Source: Bog-532 sp963732345 (lineage in GTDB: Bacteria > Actinomycetota > Actinomycetes > Streptosporangiales > Streptosporangiaceae). From it: a stretch of DNA of 64,000 bases. Location of the stretch: assembly GCA_963732345.1 (NCBI GenBank), contig CAVSZI010000003.1, positions 1 through 64,000 on the forward strand. Direction: 5' to 3'. The notes below the pieces were generated by a model, which saw nothing but the letters and a program-made list of their open reading frames with translations, did not search any database and had not been told where the DNA came from. The translations under genes were made by a program, and so were the position numbers. Shown piece after piece: positions 39,230-48,642 of the stretch. The stretch's first letter is position 1. Each line of letters begins with the position of its first letter.

Positions 39230-40978
39230 TCAGGCGAACTGGAAGCGGAGCCGGCGTCCGCCCCCCCAGGGAACGGTGGTGTCGCCGGGCAGGTCGGTTT
39301 CGCGGAGGACGGGTGAGTAGGCGCGGCGGTTGATCTTGACGGTGATGCCGGCGGGGTCGCTGATGATCTCCCCGGGGGTGTCCAGGAAACGGCGCTGCAG
39401 GGTGTCGGGGGTGGCGTGGGCGTAGTTGTCGGGCAGGCGGAGCCGGAAGGCGGCGGTGAGGGCCTGAGCCCGGACGCACAGCACGACGTCGAGGTCGACG
39501 TTGAGATTGACTGCGGAGGACAGGCGTCGGCGCAGAATGCCTGGATGATCTCCGCGAGCCGCTGCTCGATGGTCATCCGGCGGGCGTAGTGCTCGATCAG
39601 GGCCTAGGTCTTGATCTGTGCGTCGTTGGTGATGATGACGGTGGGCGCATCGCGGCCCAGGCCGGTGACGATGAGCTGCCGGACGGTTCCGGGGTAGCTG
39701 GTCAGTTTCACGGCGGGGTCCTCGTGGACCTTGGGCCGGTTGTGCGGGCCGGGCCGGTTCAGGGCGATGGTCTTGCAGTCGCTTGCGGTCAGGGCGCTGA
39801 TGCGCTTGAGGAGGCTGGGTGAGCGCATCCGCAAGGTGGCGAACTTGACGCCGCAGCCGTCCAGTTCGCCGAGGATGGGCTGGGTGGTGACTTTCTGGTC
39901 CATGATCAGCATGTGCGGGTCTGATCCGGACACGGCCTTCCAGTGATCGCAGAACGCGAGGACTTCCCGGTTCTGGGTGGCCTTCGTCAGGTCCGCGTTG
40001 GCGTAGACGAGGTTATGGGTTCCAGTGTCCTGGGCGAAGAAGGTCAGCACCGAGCGGGCGCGCTGCGAGCGCGTGGGCACGTAATGCTTTTCCAGGGCCG
40101 GGTCGTGGCCCCAGTGCATGACGGCGTGGAAGTCCAGGTCGAAGATCGCCTCGCCGGCGGTGGCCAGCCCGGCGCCGATCATCTGCTTGTCCAGGGCGGC
40201 CAGGAACCGCAGCTGGTGGTCATGGGACAGCCGGTAGGAGTAATCGGTGAGCGCGGTCTTCTTCGGCAGGACCGCCAGCCCGGCCAGCAGCGCTGGGGCG
40301 GGGTCGGCGAGCAGGTCATCGACGCGGGACACGCGCCGGGTGGCGGTGAGCTTGAGCGTGAGCAGGGACAGCAGCCAGGAGGCGGCCGGGAATGACCCGG
40401 GTGCCGGGGTAGCCGGCTGCGCCAGCCAGGGCGGGCAGGTCCAGGGCGACCAGGTCCGGGACCGCGAGCAGCAGCCCGGCCATGGCGGTATGGGCGCGCG
40501 GGGGGATAGAACCGAAGTCGATGACGGCGGCGGCCGGCAGCCGGGTGTCGCGGCCGGAGGTGGCCGGGCTGGTGCTGGCCTCAGGCGCCGGGCCGCGGAC
40601 CAGCCGGCCGAATCCTTCGTCGCGCAGGATGTCGCTGACCGCGCTGCGGCCCAGCGGGGTTCCCTCCCGGGTGACCCGCATGCTGATCTCATAGACCGAC
40701 AGGCGTTCGCAGCGCAGCCCGATGACCCGGCCGCGGGCCGCGTCCTTCTTCGGGGCGCCCTTGCGGCCCGGCGTTCCCGGCGCCGCGAACACGGTCACCT
40801 TCCCGGCCCGCAGATCGCGGACCATGGACGCCAGCGCGCTGCGGGTGTAACCGGCGGCATCGGCGGCCTGCTGCAGCGGCAGGCCCTCGTACAGGTAGGC
40901 GCGCAGCGCCTCATACCGCCGCTGGTTCACCTGGCCGGCCAGCAGCTCCCATCCCGGCCGTGGGGCCGGTATAGCGGT
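39230..40978 (-). pseudogene. DDE transposase, broken by frameshifts and a stop
   Basis: Starting at ATG 40978 (MTAIPAPRPGWELLAGQVNQ), an HTH part (LQQAADAAGYTRSALASMVR) is followed by GRSAVSDILRDEGFGRLVRG. After a frame change near 40400 the text continues with the catalytic half (IFDLDFHAVMHWGHDPALEKHY, LVYANADLTKATQNREVL, LIMDQKVTTQPIL). A TAG at 39604 interrupts it, although the same frame resumes with IEHYARRMTIEQRLAEIIQAF. A second frame change near 39525 leads to ALTAAFRLRLPDNYAHATPD and a stop at 39230. Three lesions mean it is inactive. Ends and inverted repeats were not identified with certainty. Confidence 0.7.
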
Positions 40979-41266
40979 CATGCCGTGTGATCTATCACAG
41001 TGCCGCGGCTGCCCGTCCCGCCGGTATCCCGCCCGGTAGCTTCCTTCCCGTACCTGTTTCCTGCCGTATGGGCGATCCTGAACCGGGCATTTCACCCGCG
41101 AGCATGTCATGTCTCGTATAGATAACGATCTTCACTGCCGTAGATCAGCCGCTACTCATACCTCCATCAGAACGCGATCTTCCGGCACCGCCCGCACAGC
41201 ACGGCACGTCAGCGACCAGTCCCAATCAAGCCGGCTGAGGTTGATTTACCGGAACGGAAGTCCGCG

Positions 41267-41531
41267 TTAGTGGCGGGCCGCCTGGTCGGCGTAGGCCGTG
41301 TACTTGGCATAGGCGAAGGCCTCGCCGTGCATGGCGGCGATGAGGTTGTCCTGCGTCTTTGTTCCGGGGCAGGCCGGGGTGCTGGCGGTGATCACCACGG
41401 GGTCAACCCTTGGCGGTCGTGGAACTTTCACCTTCGGGTTGGTGAGGGACTGCAGAGCAGTCATGAACGCGGCCGCGTGCCCGCCCTCGTCCGCGGCGAT
41501 CTCGGTGAACAGCTTCGCCGCGGCGGCTCCG
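41267..41531 (-). pseudogene. Ferritin-like (rubrerythrin) protein fragment
   Basis: About 88 residues: LFTEIAADEGGHAAAFMTAL, a Pro-rich linker (VPRPPRVDPVVITASTPACPG) and HGEAFAYAKYTAYADQAARH, then a stop at 41267. It is about 90 percent identical to the repeat of the protein at 52582-53592. Like that protein it ends immediately after the helix containing EAFAYAKY. The upstream part is replaced at about 41531 by an unrelated plus-strand fragment. Confidence 0.75.
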
Positions 41532-41532
41532 C

Positions 41533-41751
41533 GCGCACGGCCTCATCGAGCGCATCCCGCACACCCACCGCTACCAGGTCACCAGCACCGGCCTGCGCCA
41601 CGCCATGTTCCTCACCCGCGTCCACGACCGGATCCTGCAAACAGGACTCGCCGAACTCACCGGACCGGACCCAGCACCCCTGCGCAAAGCCGCCACCATC
41701 TACCAGGCCGCCATCGACAACCTCACCCAGCGAGCAGGAATAGCCGCCTGA
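41533..41751 (+). pseudogene. C-terminal fragment of unknown, possibly mobile-element protein
   Basis: Seventy-two residues beginning AHGLIERIPHTHRYQVTSTG and continuing LRHAMFLTRVHDRIL, ending in a stop at 41749. It reads like a winged-helix C-terminus of a conserved actinomycete protein. It is cut on its 5' side at the ferritin fragment and followed within 12 bases by CAAACTTGACTCAATC and the CTAG repeat. Confidence 0.4.
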
Positions 41752-41800
41752 CCAGCCGGGGTCAAACTTGACTCAATCTTGCCGGCTTCGCCGGCCCTAC

Positions 41801-41827
41801 TCGGCTAGCTCGGCTAGCTCGGCTAGC
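41801..41827. repeat. 9-bp tandem repeat (TCGGCTAGC x3)
   Basis: Three exact copies framed by GGCCCTA and GGGCC. The 16-bp block CAAACTTGACTCAATC lies 30 bases before GGCCCTA, exactly as at 2991-3027, which marks the two sites as members of one repeat family. Confidence 0.8.
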
Positions 41828-41988
41828 GGGCCGCCTTGTCCGAACCGTTTCGCGTACCCTCGAAGCACCCTCCCGAGGGGAACCGGTGGAATACTCCCAG
41901 GAGAACCAGCCTGCTGGCCGGGCCCGGAGCCGTCGGCGCTTCCGGCAACAGCCACGCCGCCGCCGGTGCTGCGGAAGCTGGCGGCCGG

Positions 41989-42918
41989 ATGCGCAGTAAG
42001 GCCGGCCTGACCACCGCGATCCGCCAGCACCGCCGCGCCGCGCTGGTGGTGAACGCCCGGTCCCGCCGGGGCCGACGTCTCTACCAGGCTGTCACGGCCC
42101 GGCTGCATGCCGCCGGGTTCGACGTCCTGGGCTCCTTCCCGGTCGGCGAGCCTGGCGAGCTGGGCGCCAGCCTGACCGCCGCGATAGACCTGCGGCCCGA
42201 CCTGCTGATCGTGGGCGGTGGTGACGGCAGCATCAGCGAAGCCGCCCGGCGCCTCGCCTGCCTCGACATGGCCCTGGGGGTCCTGCCGCTCGGCACCACG
42301 AACAATTTCGCCCGCACCCTGGGCATCCCGGTGAATCTGGCCGCAGCGACCGATGTGCTGACCGCGGGCAAGGTCGCCGACGTCGATCTCGGCCGGGCCG
42401 GCGACGTCTTCTTCGCCAACCTGGTGAGCGTCGGCCTGTCCGCCTACGTTGCCGCCAACGTCCCGCACCAGCTCAAGCGCCTGGCCGGCCGGGCGGCCTA
42501 CCCGATCACGGCGCTGGCCGGGCTCCCGCACCACCGGCCCCTGCACGCCCGCATCACCGTCGGTGACCAGCATTACAGCCTGGACACCCACCAGCTCAAC
42601 ATCGCCAATGGCAGCTTCCACGCTGGGCGGCCGATCACCGGCGATGCCAGCGCCGACGACCGGCTGCTGCTGGTCTACCGCCTCGGCGGGTCCGGCCGCG
42701 CGGCGCTGCTCAGCGCAACCCTCCGCCACGCGGTCTTCGGCGCCCGCCGCACCATGGCCGACCCCGCGTTCCTGGCGGTCAGCGACCTGTGGCTGGACAC
42801 CGACCCGCCCGTGCCCCTCGACGTGGACGGCGAGATCCGCGGCCACACCCCGACGCGGATCACCCTGGCACCGAACGCGCTGCGCGTCATGGTCAGCCCG
42901 GGCTTCCCCGACACCTGA
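41989..42918 (+). CDS. Lipid/diacylglycerol kinase family protein (YegS-like)
   Basis: ATG 41989 gives a 309-residue protein of the DAGK catalytic fold: ALVVNARSRRGRRLY, LLIVGGGDGSISEAARR, LGVLPLGTTNNFARTLGIP, FFANLVSVGLSAYVA and a C-terminal beta domain with PVPLDVDGEI. GGGDGS and TNNFAR are the ATP- and substrate-side signatures. It should be cytosolic and act at the membrane on a lipid with a free hydroxyl. It is unrelated in layout to the TM-bearing kinase at 34647, so the region carries two different lipid kinases. The frame is open to 41836 but that part looks non-coding. It is followed after about 30 bases by the antiporter fragment. Confidence 0.85.
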   Translation: MRSKAGLTTAIRQHRRAALVVNARSRRGRRLYQAVTARLHAAGFDVLGSFPVGEPGELGASLTAAIDLRPDLLIVGGGDGSISEAARRLACLDMALGVLPLGTTNNFARTLGIPVNLAAATDVLTAGKVADVDLGRAGDVFFANLVSVGLSAYVAANVPHQLKRLAGRAAYPITALAGLPHHRPLHARITVGDQHYSLDTHQLNIANGSFHAGRPITGDASADDRLLLVYRLGGSGRAALLSATLRHAVFGARRTMADPAFLAVSDLWLDTDPPVPLDVDGEIRGHTPTRITLAPNALRVMVSPGFPDT

Positions 42919-42949
42919 AAGGCTCGCCACTATCGCTGCGCTGCACCCG

Positions 42950-43905
42950 GTTCCAGATGGCACGTGCACGGCTGATCGTCGGCGAGATTGTCTATCAGCT
43001 GGCCGCCGGAGTCGCAATCGGGCTGCTCGCGGGAGCGGCCGGGGCGCTGACCCTGCGGCGCGTGGCGCTGCCGGCCTCAGGCCTGTACCCGATCGCCATC
43101 CTGGCGCTCATCGTCGCCGGCTACGGGGCGGCGAGGCTGGCCCATGCCAGCGGCCTGCTCGCGGTTTACGCGTCCGCGCTGGTCCTGGGTAACGCCCGGC
43201 TCCCACACGGCCCGGCCATCCGCGGCTTTGCCGAAGGGGTAGCCTGGCTCGCGCAGATCGGCCTGTTCGTCATGCTCGGGCTCCTCGCCTCCCCGGCCCG
43301 GCTGCCCGCGCAGATCCTCCCGGCCCTTGCCGTGGGGTCGGCGCTGGTGCTGCTGGCCCGGCCCGCCGCGGTGCTCGCCTCCACGCTGCCACTGCGGGTG
43401 CCCTGGCGCCAGCAGGCGTTCTTGTCCTGGGCCGGGCTGCGCGGCGCCGTCCCGATCGTGCTGGCCACCATCCCGGTAAACGCCCGCGTGCCCGGCGCCA
43501 CCCGCCTGTTCGACATCGTGTTCATTATCGTCGTGATGAACACCCTGCTGCAGGGCACCACGCTGCCGTGGGCCGCGCGGCGGCTGAAAGTGGCGGCCCC
43601 GGCCGAGCCGCTGGATCTGGATGTCGAGACGGCGCCGCTGGAGGCGCTGCAGCCGGCCTGCTGCAGGCCCAGATCCCGCCCGGCTCACGGCTGAACGGCG
43701 TGGAGATCTTCGAGCTGCGGCTGCCCGCCCAGGCCAACGTCGCCCTGATCGTCCGCGCCGCGGAAGGATTCGTCCCCGGGCCCACCACCATGCTGCATAC
43801 CGGTGATCGGCTGCTCATCGTCGCCTCCGCCGCGGTGCGCGAGCAGACGGAACGTCGGCTGTGCGCGGTCAGCCGGGCCGGCCGGCGAACACGGCCGGTG
43901 ATCCG
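42950..43905 (+). pseudogene. Second K+/H+ antiporter, N-terminal half missing and frameshifted
   Basis: From about 42950 the sequence parallels the C-terminal half of the antiporter at 30390-31322: LIVGEIVYQLAAGVAIGLLA, GPAIRGFAEGVAWLAQIGLF, LSWAGLRGAVPIVLA, LQGTTLPWAARRL. A frame change near 43655 moves the TrkA_C domain (IPPGSRLNGVEIFELRLP) to another frame ending after about 43900. The ion-site Asp helices are absent. It was joined to the lipid kinase gene end at 42918-42950. Divergence from the first copy shows that it is a separate paralogue and not a recent duplicate. Confidence 0.8.
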
Positions 43906-44034
43906 GCCGGGCAGAGCACGCGGCTGGAAGCGTCGCCGCCCGTCATGGCCATCTTCTTCCCCGTGTGCGGTAGCCAGCGGCTCACTGGTCTTGTGTGCCG
44001 GCTACTGCCAGGCCCCCCTGATACCGGAGGGTTC

Positions 44035-45600
44035 CTATACCGTCGCGCCCTCGCGGTTGAGGCGGGCGTAGGCCTTGCGGTTGCGCCGGTAGAGTCCGAC
44101 GAACTCCCGGAACAGCCTGTCGTAGAGCCCTTCTTGTGCCGGGTCCGGATCGTAGCTCCTCACCACGCGGACCCGGTCGGGTATCTGGCCGAAGGTGAGC
44201 TCGCCGAGCGCGACCGCCGCCAGCAAGCCAGCACCGCGCGCGTTCGCGTTCACCGGGTCGGCCGCCTGCTCGATGGTGCGGCCGAGCACGTCGGCGAAGA
44301 TCTGGCACCACACATCCGAGCGTGCGCCGCCGCCGATGAACCGGATAGGCTCCAGCCGGTGGCGGGTGAACCGCTCCACCGCCCCAAGCAGCCAGCGTGT
44401 GTTGAGCGCCACCCCTTCGAAGACTGCCCGCACCAGATCGTCACGGCTGGCCGACAGCGACAGGTTGTGAAATCCTCCGCGCACGAACCGGTCCTCCACC
44501 GGGGTCCGCTCGCCGTACAGCCACGGGGTGAAGATCACCCCGCCGCTGCCGGGCGCGGCTTGCCCGGCCATCTCGTCGAACTCGCGGTACGCGGAGGCGG
44601 GCGGGCCATTGCCGAACAGAACCCGGTCGCGCAAGAAGGTCAGGGCGGCGCCGGCTGTCTCCTGCTCGCCGGCGACGATGTACCGCCGCGGTATCGGTGA
44701 GGGCAGCGAGGCAATGTTGTGCAGCAGGTCGGTCTTCTTGAATGGCACGTGGCAAGAGAGCCAGGATGACGTGCCGACGTACAGGTGCGCCTGGTAGTCC
44801 CGGGTCGCGCCCGCCCCGATCGCCGCCGACTGCAGGTCGGGCGTGCCGGCCACGACGGGGATGCCGGCCGGGACGCCAAGCTCGCTGGCCGGCCCGGGTG
44901 CCAGCGGGCCGAGAATATCGGTGGCGGCCAGCAGTTCCGGCAGCCGCGACTGTTCGATCCCGGCCATCCGCAACAGCGCCGGGTCATAGCACACGCGGTC
45001 GGGGTGGCGGTTGTCGGTTACCCAGTGCAGCGCGATCGAGTCGAATGACGCCGCCAGCCGTCCGGTGAGGCGAGCGTTCAGCCAGTCCTTGGGTTCCAGG
45101 AACACATGCGCCCGGCGGTAAGTCTCCGGCTCCTGGTGCTTGAGCCACAGGATGTGGGCAATGGGGTCCTTGCCGCTCCGGGCGGGGATCCCGGCGGTGA
45201 TGCGCAGCCATCGTGCCAGCTTGACCACCCCGTAGCCGCGTACCGTCACGGCGCCGGCGGTGATCCGCCGCACGTACGGCGCGCCGCGGGAGTCCATCCA
45301 GATGATCGCATCCCGGATGGGCCGGCCGAACTCATCGACGGGCACGGTCCCGGACCACTGGGCAGTGCACGCGACGGCCGCCACCGATTCCGCCGGGACG
45401 GCACCGCGCGCCATGAGGCGGGACGACGCCCTGGCGATCAGCTCCCACCACCGCCGCGGGTCCTGCTCGGCGCCGCCGCCCGGCAGCAGGGTCACCTGGC
45501 ACGCCTCCCGCTCCGACGCCACCACCTCGCCGGCCATGGACACCAGGGCAACCTTCAGCGCCGAGGTGCCCAGGTCGATGCCAAGGACGTAGCGCGCCAT
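44035..45600 (-). CDS. FGGY-family carbohydrate kinase
   Basis: A 521-residue sugar or polyol kinase of the FGGY family. The N-terminal phosphate-1 motif YVLGIDLGTSALKVALV, the substrate loop TAQWSGTVPVDEFGRPI and WMDSRG, the adenosine motif FIGGGARSDVWCQIFADVLG and the family signature near GERTPVEDRFVRGGF are all present. Length and motifs match xylulokinase/gluconokinase-like enzymes; the sugar cannot be told. ATG 45600 is preferred to ATG 45606 because GGAGAG lies six bases upstream. No sugar transporter is adjacent; the divergent operon carries a DMT permease. Confidence 0.88.
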   Translation of the reverse strand: MARYVLGIDLGTSALKVALVSMAGEVVASEREACQVTLLPGGGAEQDPRRWWELIARASSRLMARGAVPAESVAAVACTAQWSGTVPVDEFGRPIRDAIIWMDSRGAPYVRRITAGAVTVRGYGVVKLARWLRITAGIPARSGKDPIAHILWLKHQEPETYRRAHVFLEPKDWLNARLTGRLAASFDSIALHWVTDNRHPDRVCYDPALLRMAGIEQSRLPELLAATDILGPLAPGPASELGVPAGIPVVAGTPDLQSAAIGAGATRDYQAHLYVGTSSWLSCHVPFKKTDLLHNIASLPSPIPRRYIVAGEQETAGAALTFLRDRVLFGNGPPASAYREFDEMAGQAAPGSGGVIFTPWLYGERTPVEDRFVRGGFHNLSLSASRDDLVRAVFEGVALNTRWLLGAVERFTRHRLEPIRFIGGGARSDVWCQIFADVLGRTIEQAADPVNANARGAGLLAAVALGELTFGQIPDRVRVVRSYDPDPAQEGLYDRLFREFVGLYRRNRKAYARLNREGATV

Positions 45601-45622
45601 GCCCATCTCTCCAAATGCCTAC

Positions 45623-45655
45623 CGAGATAGCCACATTAATCAACGCCATATCTCG
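45623..45655. promoter_or_regulatory. Inverted repeat between divergent genes
   Basis: CGAGATA at 45623-45629 and TATCTCG at 45649-45655 are perfect inverted arms with a 19-base spacer, placed in the 120-base divergent promoter region of the FGGY kinase and the DMT permease. A regulator site is possible. Confidence 0.3.
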
Positions 45656-45720
45656 CGTTCACGGTGAGGCGGCCGTGCCCGGCGGCCCGGCCGGCCTGAT
45701 CTGGTGGTACCGTCCGCAGG

Positions 45721-46587
45721 GTGCCGCCGATGTGGGTCGGACTGACGCTCGCGTTCGGCTCGGCGCTGGTCACCAACACGGCCTATTCGCTCGAGCACGA
45801 CGCGGCCGCGGCGCTGCCGCCGCTGTCGCCGCGCCGCCCGTTCCGGTCAGCGGAGCTCCTGCTCCGCGACCGGCGCTGGCTCGCCGCGTTCGCGGCCGAG
45901 ACCGCAGGCTGGCTCATGTATGTGGCCGCCCTGCGCCTGGCGCCGCTTGCGCTGGTGCAGGCGGTGGCCGCGTCCGGAGTCGCGGTCCTGGCGTTCGCGA
46001 CCGCGCGCGGGCACCCGTCCCGGCTCGCGCGGCGCGAGCAACTCGCCGTGGTCCTGGCGGTTGCCGGGCTGGCGCTGCTCGCGCTGTCACTCGTGGACAC
46101 TACCGAGTCCGATCAGCATCCGCAGGCCATCGGCGTCGTAATCTGGCTTGCGGCGTGCGGCGGCGGCGCGGCGCTGCTGATCGCCACGCCGACGCGATTT
46201 GCCCGCGCCGCCTCGCTCGGGCTGGCCGCTGGCCTGCTGTTCGCCGACGGTGACATTTCCGCCAAACTGGTCGGCTATGGCGGGCTGTGGCTGGTCGCGC
46301 TGGCGACGCTTATCGTCGCGTACGCCGTCGGGACCAGCGTGCTGCAGTTGGCGTACCAGCGGGGGGATGCGCTGACGGCGGCCGGCATGGCGACGATGGC
46401 GGCCAACGCGGTCCCGATCGCGGCCGGGTTCGTGCTGTTCGGCGAGACGCTTCCGCGGGGGATGCGGGCGGTCTTGCAGGTCGCGGCGTTCGCGTGCCTG
46501 GTGGCGAGCGCCGTCGCGCTCGGGCACCAGCAGGCACCGCGGGCCGACAAGCCGAATGGCGCTGACCGCATCGGGGAGCGGCTATGA
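45721..46587 (+). CDS. DMT-superfamily (EamA-like) permease
   Basis: A 288-residue membrane protein with about nine or ten hydrophobic helices, for example VGLTLAFGSALVTNTAYS, LAPLALVQAVAASGVAVLAF, LAVVLAVAGLALLALSL, LWLVALATLIVAYAVGT and AVLQVAAFACLVASAVAL. The two-half EamA/DMT arrangement fits. Substrate unknown. GTG 45721 or ATG 45730 may start it. The stop overlaps the start of the next gene (ATGA, 4 bases), so it is the first gene of a three-gene operon. Confidence 0.75.
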   Translation: MPPMWVGLTLAFGSALVTNTAYSLEHDAAAALPPLSPRRPFRSAELLLRDRRWLAAFAAETAGWLMYVAALRLAPLALVQAVAASGVAVLAFATARGHPSRLARREQLAVVLAVAGLALLALSLVDTTESDQHPQAIGVVIWLAACGGGAALLIATPTRFARAASLGLAAGLLFADGDISAKLVGYGGLWLVALATLIVAYAVGTSVLQLAYQRGDALTAAGMATMAANAVPIAAGFVLFGETLPRGMRAVLQVAAFACLVASAVALGHQQAPRADKPNGADRIGERL

Positions 46588-47852
46588 GTGATCGGGGAAC
46601 CCAGGCTGCTGGTGAGGATCAGGAGATTCGGCCCGCGCCGGGGCCCGCGTCCTCTTCTCGTGACGCCTTCGCACCCTGGAGCCGTGCCTTCCTGCGGCAT
46701 GCCGCGTTGTGGCTCATGGCCGCCATCGCCGGGGGCCTGGTGCTGGCCGGGATCGCGGACTCGCTCCTGCACCGGCTGGCCGGTTTTCTCCAGATCATCC
46801 TGATCTCGCTGTTCCTGTCGTTCGCGATCGAGCCTGCGGTCGGCTACCTGGCGAAACGGGGCTGGCACCGCGGTGCCGCCACCGGGCTGGTGTTCCTGGC
46901 GGTGCTGATGATGATCGCGGGGCTGATCGCCCTGCTGATCCCGGCGATCGTGACCGGTACCCACCAGCTGATCGCGGCACTGCCCGACCTGGTGCACAAC
47001 CTAGCTAGGTATCTCAAGCCGCTGGGGATCCGGGTCGACCAGGTAAACATCGAAGACCAGATGCGCAAGTACGGCAACCAGTTGCTGACCGGCGCAGGGA
47101 CCCTGCTCGGCGGCATCGTGCGGGTCGCCACCGGGATCGTCAGCGGCGTCTTCCAGGCGCTGGCGATCGCCTTGTTCACCTTCTACATGGCCGCGCAAGG
47201 GCCGCAGATGCGGCGGACGGTCTGTTCGCGGTTCCGGCCCGACCGGCAGCGGCGGATCTTGTTCATCTGGGAACAGGCGATCGAGCAGACTGGCGGCTAC
47301 TTCTACTCCCGGCTGCTGCTGGCGGTGATCAACGGTGCCCTGATGTACGCGGTGCTGCGCTGGCGGGGTGTCCCGTTCGCGGCGCCCCTTGCCTTGTTCG
47401 AAGGGGTCGTCTCCGAGTTCATCCCGATCGTCGGCACCTATATCGCCGGGGCCGTGCCCGTGCTGGTGGCGCTCTTGTACGACCCGGTCGACGCCTTGAT
47501 CGTGCTCATCTGGATCCTGCTGTATCAGCAGATCGAGAACTACATCCTGAGCCCGCGGCTGACCGCGAAGACCATGGACCTGCCGGCCCCGGTCGCGTTC
47601 GCCGCTGCGCTGATCGGCGGCGCACTCGGCGGGATCCTGTTCGCCTTCCTCGCGCTGCCGGCGGCCGGAGTGATACTCGCGGCCGTCCGGGCTTACGGGC
47701 GTTATTACGAGGTCGTCGAGGATGACAAGACCATCGTGCCCGCACTGGCTCCGCAAAAGCCGGCGAAGGCCAGCACCCGCCGGCGGTCGTGGCTTCGCCG
47801 CTGGCATCACGCTCCGCCAGGACCCCCAGACCGGGAAGCGCCCGATGACTGA
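46584..47852 (+). CDS. AI-2E family transporter (PerM/TqsA-like)
   Basis: A 422-residue membrane protein with about eight TM helices typical of the AI-2E family: LWLMAAIAGGLVLAGI, IILISLFLSFAIEPAVGYLA, LVFLAVLMMIAGLIALLIP, ALAIALFTFYMAAQGP, FEGVVSEFIPIVGTYIAGAV, then YQQIENYILSPRLTAKTMDL and a final TM pair. PxxGxYxAGxxPVLVAL and QxxENYxLxP are family hallmarks. Members export signals, lipids or Na+; the role here is open. The hydrophilic N-terminus and charged C-terminus are cytosolic. Overlaps both neighbours, indicating translational coupling. Confidence 0.9.
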   Translation: MSDRGTQAAGEDQEIRPAPGPASSSRDAFAPWSRAFLRHAALWLMAAIAGGLVLAGIADSLLHRLAGFLQIILISLFLSFAIEPAVGYLAKRGWHRGAATGLVFLAVLMMIAGLIALLIPAIVTGTHQLIAALPDLVHNLARYLKPLGIRVDQVNIEDQMRKYGNQLLTGAGTLLGGIVRVATGIVSGVFQALAIALFTFYMAAQGPQMRRTVCSRFRPDRQRRILFIWEQAIEQTGGYFYSRLLLAVINGALMYAVLRWRGVPFAAPLALFEGVVSEFIPIVGTYIAGAVPVLVALLYDPVDALIVLIWILLYQQIENYILSPRLTAKTMDLPAPVAFAAALIGGALGGILFAFLALPAAGVILAAVRAYGRYYEVVEDDKTIVPALAPQKPAKASTRRRSWLRRWHHAPPGPPDREAPDD

Positions 47853-48363
47853 ACCCCAGGACCCGGCGCGTCCGCGGCGGCTACGGCGCCCGGGAATACC
47901 CGCAAATCTGGCGGCCGCACGAGTGCCTATGCTTGCCGACCACGTGACCATTGCCGGGCCCGGCAGACCTTCGGCCCTGCGACGTCCCGCGGTCCCGGCC
48001 AAGGCTAGCTGCTTCCGAGACCCCGTCATCTGGCTGCTGCTGGCCATCGTGGCCGGCGTCGCCGAAATCGTCGCGTTCGTCCTGCTCGACCAAGACCTCA
48101 TCAAGCACGACCAGGCCGAAGTCGGCGTCGAGTACGAGCTGTCGGTGATCTACGGCCGGCTCGGCCAGCACTTGCCTTCTCCCGACCAGGGCCGGGTGAA
48201 AAGACCAGACAATTACGTCGGCCGGATCCTGGCCTGGATCTTCTCTTTCGGCATCTACCTGTTCTGGTGGTACTACAACCAGATGCAGCAGCCGAACAAG
48301 CACTTCGCCATCAACTGGACCCAGGAAGACGAGCTGGTGAAAGCGGTCGGGACGGTCAGCTGA
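47845..48363 (+). CDS. DUF4234-type membrane protein
   Basis: ATG 47845 overlaps the stop of the AI-2E gene (ATGACTGA). The 172-residue product has a basic N-terminus, a TM helix (DPVIWLLLAIVAGVAEIVAF), a soluble middle and a second TM helix (ILAWIFSFGIYLFWWYYNQM) with the YLFWWYY pattern of DUF4234, then a short tail. Function unknown. Position as last gene of the operon suggests a partner of the AI-2E transporter. Frame extension to 47722 lies inside the AI-2E gene. Confidence 0.65.
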   Translation: MTEPQDPARPRRLRRPGIPANLAAARVPMLADHVTIAGPGRPSALRRPAVPAKASCFRDPVIWLLLAIVAGVAEIVAFVLLDQDLIKHDQAEVGVEYELSVIYGRLGQHLPSPDQGRVKRPDNYVGRILAWIFSFGIYLFWWYYNQMQQPNKHFAINWTQEDELVKAVGTVS

Positions 48364-48642
48364 CACCTGCGTGGCGCGTTCGACGGGGCCAGCCCAAGAC
48401 GAGCCAGGCTGTGGCCGCGGTGATGCACCCGGCTCCAGCCACTGGGCCCAAGCGGTAGCTGCTTCGGGTTGTCTGCTGGATGTGATGGACGTTGACGGTC
48501 ACATCTTTGGCTGCCATCAGCGTCCTGGGCTGCTCGGCAACGATGGCGCCGTTTCGGACTTGGAGGCGTGACAGTACTCCATCTTGGTGGTGAGACCCCA
48601 GATCACCTCGGTTCACCACCATTGCAGGGCCGCTGGTTCTGG
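48364..48642. other. Intergenic between convergent genes
   Basis: A minus-strand frame here (VRNGAIVAEQPRTLMAAKDV and GPVAGAGCITAATAWLVLG) has some coding look, starting possibly at 48622, but no family or ribosome site supports it. Treated as unproven. Confidence 0.3.

Noticed and set aside
36639..39479. 946-residue minus-strand frame opposite the P1B ATPase
   Set aside because: Long only because of high GC; the plus strand has all P-type motifs, and this frame has no domain pattern.
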